Below the pieces are notes generated by a model, which saw nothing but the letters and a program-made list of their open reading frames with translations, did not search any database and had not been told where the DNA came from. From assembly GCA_007129635.1 (NCBI GenBank), contig SKVE01000561.1, forward strand, positions 1 to 9,903: 9,903 nucleotides of DNA, in the 5' to 3' direction. How positions within the stretch are numbered: position 1 is the stretch's first letter; each line of letters opens with the position of its first letter. This document shows positions 6,342 to 9,903 of this stretch, one piece after another. This DNA comes from Planctomycetaceae bacterium (GTDB lineage Bacteria > Planctomycetota > Planctomycetia > Pirellulales > Pirellulaceae). The position numbers and the translations under genes are program-made.

Positions 6342-7322
6342 GTGAAAAGAATTCTGGTGACCGGCGGCGCCGGGTTTATCGGATCGCATCTGACCGAGGC
6401 CCTGTTGGTACGCGGCGATGAGGTGACGGTGGTCGACGATCAATCGACCGGTACGTTCGACAACCTGGCGGCCGTGCGCGATCATCCCGCGCTGACCTGT
6501 GTCGAGGGCGACATCGGCGATCCGGAACTGGCCACGCGTCTGACGGCCCGGGTCGACCAGGTGTACCATCTGGCCGCAGCGGTCGGCGTCGCCCTGGTGG
6601 CGAGCCAGCCCAAGGAGACGATCGAGCGGAACATCCACCCGACCGAATTGTTGCTGGACGCTTTGGTCGAACGTCATCGCGACGGCCAGCCGGTGAAGTT
6701 TTTCCTGGCCAGCACCAGCGAAGTTTACGGCAAGAACCCCAAAGAGACGTTCCAGGAAGAGGACGATCTGATTTTCGGTTCGACCACCCGCGCTCGCTGG
6801 TCGTACGGTGCTTCGAAGGCCATCGACGAATTCCTGGCGCTGGCTTGCCATCGCCAGTACGGATTACCGGTGGTGATCGGTCGCTTCTTCAACGTGGTAG
6901 GCCCGCGGCAATCGGGAGCTTACGGGATGGTACTGCCTCGATTTGTCGACGCGGCGTGGGAAGGCCGCCCGCTGGTCGTGCATGACGATGGCAGCCAGAT
7001 CCGCTGTTTTGCTCACGTCCAGGATATCATCGTCGCGGTCACACAGTTGATGGAAACTGCCCAGGCCGAGGGACGTGTCTTCAACATCGGCAGCGACCAA
7101 CCCGTGTCGATCCTCGACCTGGCTCGCCGCGTACTGGCCGCTACCGGCTCGGATGCGGCGATCCAGTACCAGAGCTACAGCGAGGCTTACGACGCCGACT
7201 TCGAGGATGTTCGACGTCGCGTTCCGGACCTGACGCGTTTGCAGCAAACGATCCCCTTTCGCAATCGCCATGACCTGGATGCGGTGATCCAGTCGGTGAT
7301 CCAGGCAAAGAAACCTGAGTGA
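6342..7322 (+). CDS. NAD-dependent sugar-nucleotide epimerase/dehydratase (extended SDR)
   Basis: This 326-residue extended SDR begins with the cofactor loop TGGAGFIG (7-14). The acidic pair Asp32-Asp33 after the second strand indicates NAD(H). VYHLAAAVGV follows strand four. The catalytic residues are visible as Thr125-Ser126-Glu127 (LASTSEVYG) and Tyr155 with Lys159 (SYGASK). The C-terminal half has RFFNVVGPRQ, YGMVLPRFVDAA, IRCFAHVQDI and FNIGSDQP, all typical of GalE / UDP-glucuronate decarboxylase / dTDP-glucose dehydratase relatives. The exact substrate cannot be chosen, but a nucleotide-sugar conversion for surface polysaccharide is the likely role. The start is GTG at 6342, with GAGAAAGG seven bases in front and overlapping the hemA stop region. 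The 13-base gap implies co-transcription with hemA. The mature protein has no signal or membrane segment. Confidence 0.9.
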   Translation: MKRILVTGGAGFIGSHLTEALLVRGDEVTVVDDQSTGTFDNLAAVRDHPALTCVEGDIGDPELATRLTARVDQVYHLAAAVGVALVASQPKETIERNIHPTELLLDALVERHRDGQPVKFFLASTSEVYGKNPKETFQEEDDLIFGSTTRARWSYGASKAIDEFLALACHRQYGLPVVIGRFFNVVGPRQSGAYGMVLPRFVDAAWEGRPLVVHDDGSQIRCFAHVQDIIVAVTQLMETAQAEGRVFNIGSDQPVSILDLARRVLAATGSDAAIQYQSYSEAYDADFEDVRRRVPDLTRLQQTIPFRNRHDLDAVIQSVIQAKKPE

Positions 7323-7344
7323 CATCCCGACGCGTTGCGTCTGG

Positions 7345-7374
7345 TTGACAAGCCCTAAGCCGCCGCGTTAGGGT
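7345..7374 (+). promoter_or_regulatory. Possible promoter of the complete sulfatase
   Basis: A perfect TTGACA (7345-7350) is followed after 18 bases by TAGGGT (7369-7374), which keeps T1, A2 and T6 of the -10 box but is otherwise poor. A more AT-rich TCTAAA at 7374-7379 is too far for normal spacing. The hairpin at 7353-7373 lies inside the spacer. The site is plausible only because of the exact -35 and its place in a 98-base gap. Confidence 0.3.
7353..7373 (+). terminator. CCCTAA/TTAGGG hairpin between epimerase and sulfatase genes
   Basis: CCCTAA (7353-7358) and TTAGGG (7368-7373) form a perfect 6-bp stem with a nine-base GC-rich loop, 30 bases after the epimerase stop. The tract behind (TCTAAATA) is AT-rich but not a U run. 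It may end or stabilise the upstream transcript, act as an operator in the sulfatase promoter, or be a dispersed intergenic repeat. Confidence 0.35.
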
Positions 7375-7420
7375 CTAAATAGGGATTCGTTTCGGACATT
7401 TTTCGCGGGAGGGTGGTTCG

Positions 7421-8905
7421 ATGACATTTCGCCAAATGGTCGGGGTCTGGGTCGTTTTTTGGATGTTCTGGACGTGCGCCGTGCCACTGGCCGCCAGCGA
7501 GACGGCGCCGGGTGCTCGGAACGTGATCCTGGTGTTGTCGGATGATCACCGCTACGATTTCCTGGGCTTTCACCCAGGATCGCCGGAGTGGCTCGAGACG
7601 CCCTCGATGGATTACATGGCGACTCAAGGCGCCCACATCGCTCGGGCCTTTGTCACCACGTCGCTCTGTTCCCCCGTGCGAGCCTCGATCCTGACCGGTC
7701 AGTACATGCACCGGCACGGGATTGTGGACAACCAGCGGCCTGAACCGCCGGACACCGTTTTTTTTCCGCAACACCTGCAGCAGGCCGGGGTCACGACGGC
7801 GCTGGTGGGCAAGTGGCATATGGGGCACGACGACGATCGGCCTCGCCGTGGTTTCGATCACTGGGTCAGCTTTCCCGGCCAGGGCGAGTACTTCGATCCG
7901 GTATTGAACGTCAATGGCCAGCGACGTGAATTCGAGGGCTATGATGCGGATGTATTGACGACCGAAGCGCTGCGCTGGTTGGACCAGGATCGCCCCAAAG
8001 ATCGCCCCTTCTACCTGCATCTGGCTTTCAAAGCCCCCCATTATCCCTTCGAACCGGCGGCTCGACACAAAGGACGCTACGCAGGGAAGCCGATCCCGTA
8101 TCCGGACACCATGGCGCGCACCGAACGCAATTACCGAACCCAGCCGCGTTGGGTCCGCGAGCGGCGTTATTCGATTCATGGGATCGACCACATGGAGACC
8201 GGTCGGTTCGACGATGATCCTGTGCCCTGCTTTGATTCCTGGTATTACAGCTACTGCGAATCGATCCATACGATCGACGAGAACCTGGGCCGAGTGCTCC
8301 GGTACGTGAAGGAACAGGGGTTGGCGGAATCCACGATGGTCCTCTACATGAGCGACGGTGGTTTCCATATGGGCGAACACGGTTTTTACGACAAGCGAGC
8401 GGCGTTCGAGCCGTCGATCCGGATCCCGATGCTGGTGTGGGCGCCCGGGATGATCGAACCGGGCACGCGGATCGATCACATGGTGCAGAACATCGATATC
8501 GCGCCGACCGTGCTCCAAGCGATGAACGTCCCCGAGCCGGACGATGTCGACTGGGCGGGCGAATCCTTCCTGCCATTACTGCAGGGGCAGGACATCCCAT
8601 GGCGCGACTACGTGCTGTACGAATACCACTGGGAATGGAACTTCCCCGCGACGCCCACCATGCTGGCAATCCGCACGGATCAGTACAAGTACGTGTACTA
8701 TCACGGCGTCTGGGATATCGATTCGTTTCACGATCTGAAGCACGATCCGGCCGAGCGTCACAATCTGATCGATGTGCCCTCCTACCAGGAGAAGATCCAA
8801 TCGCTGCGGGAAACCATGTTTGCCGACTTCGAGCGGCGAGGCGGTTTGAACGCTCCGCTGCGATTTCCGACAGGCGAGCGGTTAGGTCAACGCAAATTGC
8901 CCTGA
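7421..8905 (+). CDS. Secreted sulfatase (S1 family, GlcNAc-6-sulfatase-like)
   Basis: The 494-residue protein begins with a signal peptide: a hydrophobic, Trp/Val/Phe-rich segment at residues 7-20, then AVPLAAS with likely cleavage near residues 25-26. Metal ligands Asp41-Asp42 lie in VLSDDHRYD. The formylglycine site is C83-S-P-V-R87, followed by ASILTGQY, so it needs the formylglycine-generating enzyme or an anaerobic equivalent. Lys131 and His133 are in GKWHMGH, and His207 is in APHYPF. The second metal motif is MSDGGFHMGEHG (310-321), where Asp312 is kept but the next ligand position, usually Asn, Gln or His, is Gly313. DKRAAFEPSIRIPMLVWAPG and the C-terminal FHDLKHDPAERHNLID complete the fold. 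The layout resembles N-acetylglucosamine-6-sulfatase/heparan-type subfamilies, but the substrate is inferred only. The ATG at 7421 is supported by GGGAGGG at 7407-7413. It probably acts in the periplasm or outside on sulfated polysaccharide. Confidence 0.95.
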   Translation: MTFRQMVGVWVVFWMFWTCAVPLAASETAPGARNVILVLSDDHRYDFLGFHPGSPEWLETPSMDYMATQGAHIARAFVTTSLCSPVRASILTGQYMHRHGIVDNQRPEPPDTVFFPQHLQQAGVTTALVGKWHMGHDDDRPRRGFDHWVSFPGQGEYFDPVLNVNGQRREFEGYDADVLTTEALRWLDQDRPKDRPFYLHLAFKAPHYPFEPAARHKGRYAGKPIPYPDTMARTERNYRTQPRWVRERRYSIHGIDHMETGRFDDDPVPCFDSWYYSYCESIHTIDENLGRVLRYVKEQGLAESTMVLYMSDGGFHMGEHGFYDKRAAFEPSIRIPMLVWAPGMIEPGTRIDHMVQNIDIAPTVLQAMNVPEPDDVDWAGESFLPLLQGQDIPWRDYVLYEYHWEWNFPATPTMLAIRTDQYKYVYYHGVWDIDSFHDLKHDPAERHNLIDVPSYQEKIQSLRETMFADFERRGGLNAPLRFPTGERLGQRKLP

Positions 8906-8911
8906 TCGAGC

Positions 8912-8941
8912 TTGCATCGCCGCCCGTGATCACGCTAGAAT
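8912..8941 (+). promoter_or_regulatory. Candidate promoter of the HEAT-repeat gene
   Basis: TTGCAT (8912-8917, three of six) and TAGAAT (8936-8941, five of six) are separated by 18 bases, just after the sulfatase stop. Transcription would start near 8948, leaving a leader of about 115 bases that begins with the hairpin at 8947-8981. Confidence 0.4.
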
Positions 8942-8946
8942 TCGAA

Positions 8947-8981
8947 AAGGCACTTCGGGCGTTGTTGGTTCGAAGTGCCTT
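8947..8981. terminator. Perfect 11-bp stem-loop after the sulfatase gene
   Basis: AAGGCACTTCG (8947-8957) and CGAAGTGCCTT (8971-8981) are exact reverse complements around a 13-base loop, 41 bases past the sulfatase stop. On the + strand it is followed by GGAAGG, not a U run. On the - strand it is followed by TTTTC. It may protect the 3' end of the sulfatase mRNA, terminate it weakly, or form the 5' stem of the HEAT-gene mRNA. Confidence 0.6.
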
Positions 8982-9062
8982 GGAAGGACCCCGCGCCCGT
9001 TGGCGACCTTCCGTGGAATCGCTCACGCCCCGTTTCCCTCCAACCCTTGGGATGAACTGACC

Positions 9063-9903
9063 ATGTGCCATCCTCCCCGCTCCGCGTCCCCCCCCCACCT
9101 GTTGTTCTTCCGAACTCTTGTTGTTTTCAGCTTCGGGCTGATGTTGTTGCCTGCAGGAGTTGTTGGGGCCGAACCCACCGCCGATCCGGCGTTGGACGAG
9201 GCCTTTCAGAAACTGATGGTATTAGAACCGGGCCAGGATCTGCAGCAGTTCCGGCCGATCGATCACGCCGTGGGGGCGGCGCAGAGCGACGAGTCCATCC
9301 GAGCGGACATCGAGACTCGGTTGATCCAGGTCCTGCATGGCGAAGCGACCGACTTGGGCAAAGACTACGCGTGCCGCCAGTTGGTGACGGTCGGTGGCGA
9401 CGAAGCCATCGCGGCGCTCTGTGACCTGGTCCCCGATGCGCGCATGTCTTACATGGCCCGTTTCGCATTGGAGGGCATCGGCGGCCCCAACGCGGCGGGT
9501 GCGCTCCGCGAACTGCTGGGTACCACCGAGGGTCTGCAACAGATCGGCGTGGTGATTTCGCTGGGGCGAATGGCCGATGCGGATGCGGCGACGCCGATCG
9601 CTGCCTTGTTGGACAACGCGGATCGCCCGTTGGCCGATGCCTGTCTGACCGCGTTGGGACAGATCGGCACGGTCCCGGCAGCACGGACGCTGCAGGAGTA
9701 CGTCGGCAAGGATGGAACATCGGCATCGCCGGCGGCGATCGACGCACTGCTGGCCGCTGCCGAATCGTTGTGCCAAGCAGGTCAGTACGAGCTGGCAGCA
9801 GAGCTGTGCCAGGGATTGTGGGATGCGGAATCCCGTCGAGTTCGGGAGGGCGCCTTTCGCGGTTGGATCGCCGCCAACCCGGACCAATCGCTGGCGATCA
9901 TCA
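9063..9903 (+). CDS. Secreted HEAT-repeat protein, N-terminal part (runs off the window)
   Basis: The frame is open from the ATG at 9063 to the last base, giving 280 codons. Residues 1-36 look like a type I signal peptide: a basic/polar start, the hydrophobic core LVVFSFGLMLLPAG and a VVGA cleavage site before Glu37. No lipobox Cys is present. After a linker, at least four HEAT-type helical repeats can be aligned at about 101-123, 130-152, 160-183 and 191-214. They share a pattern such as AxxxLGxIGxxxAxxxLxxLL, with spacing of 29-31 residues. A less regular helical region follows. HEAT solenoids bind proteins or other ligands, and large secreted forms are common in planctomycetes, often with further domains that would lie beyond the window. 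No enzyme motif is visible so far. The ribosome site is weak (TTGGGATGA ending about 9 bases before). Nine consecutive C lie in codons 9-12. Confidence 0.82.
   Translation, partial: MCHPPRSASPPHLLFFRTLVVFSFGLMLLPAGVVGAEPTADPALDEAFQKLMVLEPGQDLQQFRPIDHAVGAAQSDESIRADIETRLIQVLHGEATDLGKDYACRQLVTVGGDEAIAALCDLVPDARMSYMARFALEGIGGPNAAGALRELLGTTEGLQQIGVVISLGRMADADAATPIAALLDNADRPLADACLTALGQIGTVPAARTLQEYVGKDGTSASPAAIDALLAAAESLCQAGQYELAAELCQGLWDAESRRVREGAFRGWIAANPDQSLAII
9088..9096 (+). repeat. Nine-C homopolymer in the HEAT gene signal-peptide codons
   Basis: A run of nine C covers codons 9-12 and encodes Ser-Pro-Pro-His. Loss or gain of one C would shift the frame before the hydrophobic core. The next in-frame ATG is at 9141, inside the signal sequence. 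Such tracts are prone to slippage and to sequencing error. Confidence 0.85.

Noticed and set aside
7355..8518. Long antisense open frame of 387 codons opposite the sulfatase
   Set aside because: It is a shadow of GC-rich codon bias in the sense gene. Its translation is His/Arg-rich with no recognisable domain, and the sense frame has all sulfatase motifs.
8982..9012. GGAAGG...CCTTCC inverted repeat after the 11-bp hairpin
   Set aside because: The stem is only 6 bp with a 19-base GC-rich loop, so chance is likely. It is not listed as a feature.
8028..9098. Antisense open frame of 356 codons spanning sulfatase end and the next gene start
   Set aside because: It is Arg/Ser-rich and low in complexity, crosses two sense genes, and shows no domain or ribosome site.
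9065..9424. 119-codon frame at the start of the HEAT gene
   Set aside because: It is out of frame with the signal peptide and HEAT repeats, which are read from 9063 through the window end.

Overview
The window reads as a piece of a high-GC planctomycete chromosome, probably from the Pirellula/Rhodopirellula group. This is inferred from gene content, not from a marker gene. The clues are two sulfatases within 10 kb, a secreted HEAT-repeat protein, TPR/glycosyltransferase fusions, and a CcsA/HemX-type membrane protein directly in front of hemA. All nine genes lie on the + strand. No tRNA, rRNA, CRISPR array, insertion sequence or integrase was seen. The longest gap between genes is about 160 bases, so there is no large empty region.

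Layout. (1) Bases 1-596 hold the C-terminal third of a sulfatase whose start is outside the window. (2) Bases 719-4007 hold a tightly coupled three-gene cassette. It consists of a 731-residue TPR + GT9-like glycosyltransferase + FkbM-type methyltransferase fusion, a small DUF6165-type protein (ATGA overlap), and a classical short-chain dehydrogenase (22-base overlap). (3) Bases 4140-7322 hold an eight-helix CcsA/HemX-like membrane protein, hemA (glutamyl-tRNA reductase, ATGA overlap) and an NAD-dependent sugar-nucleotide epimerase/dehydratase (13-base gap). (4) Bases 7421-8905 hold a complete secreted sulfatase with the C-S-P-V-R formylglycine site. (5) Bases 9063-9903 hold the first 280 codons of a secreted HEAT-repeat protein that runs off the window end.

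How the parts fit. The first cassette looks like surface-glycan or glycoprotein modification: sugar transfer, methylation and an oxidoreductase, with a small conserved partner of unknown function. The second unit makes the first committed tetrapyrrole precursor, and the HemX/CcsA-like protein may set HemA level or activity. The epimerase at its end returns to sugar-nucleotide metabolism. The sulfatases act on sulfated polysaccharides outside the cytoplasm, as expected for a marine planctomycete.

Regulation seen in the sequence. Candidate sigma-70-like promoters precede the TPR fusion (622-650), the CcsA/HemX gene (4053-4081, overlain by two tandem GGCAT/GATGC inverted repeats) and the HEAT gene (8912-8941, followed at once by an 11-bp perfect hairpin). 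A weaker one precedes the complete sulfatase (perfect TTGACA at 7345, with a CCCTAA/TTAGGG hairpin). A run of nine C lies inside the signal-peptide codons of the HEAT gene.

No clearly new defence or mobile system is visible. The most interesting items are the triple-domain fusion with its DUF6165 partner, the heme/sugar-nucleotide operon, and the regulatory inverted repeats.
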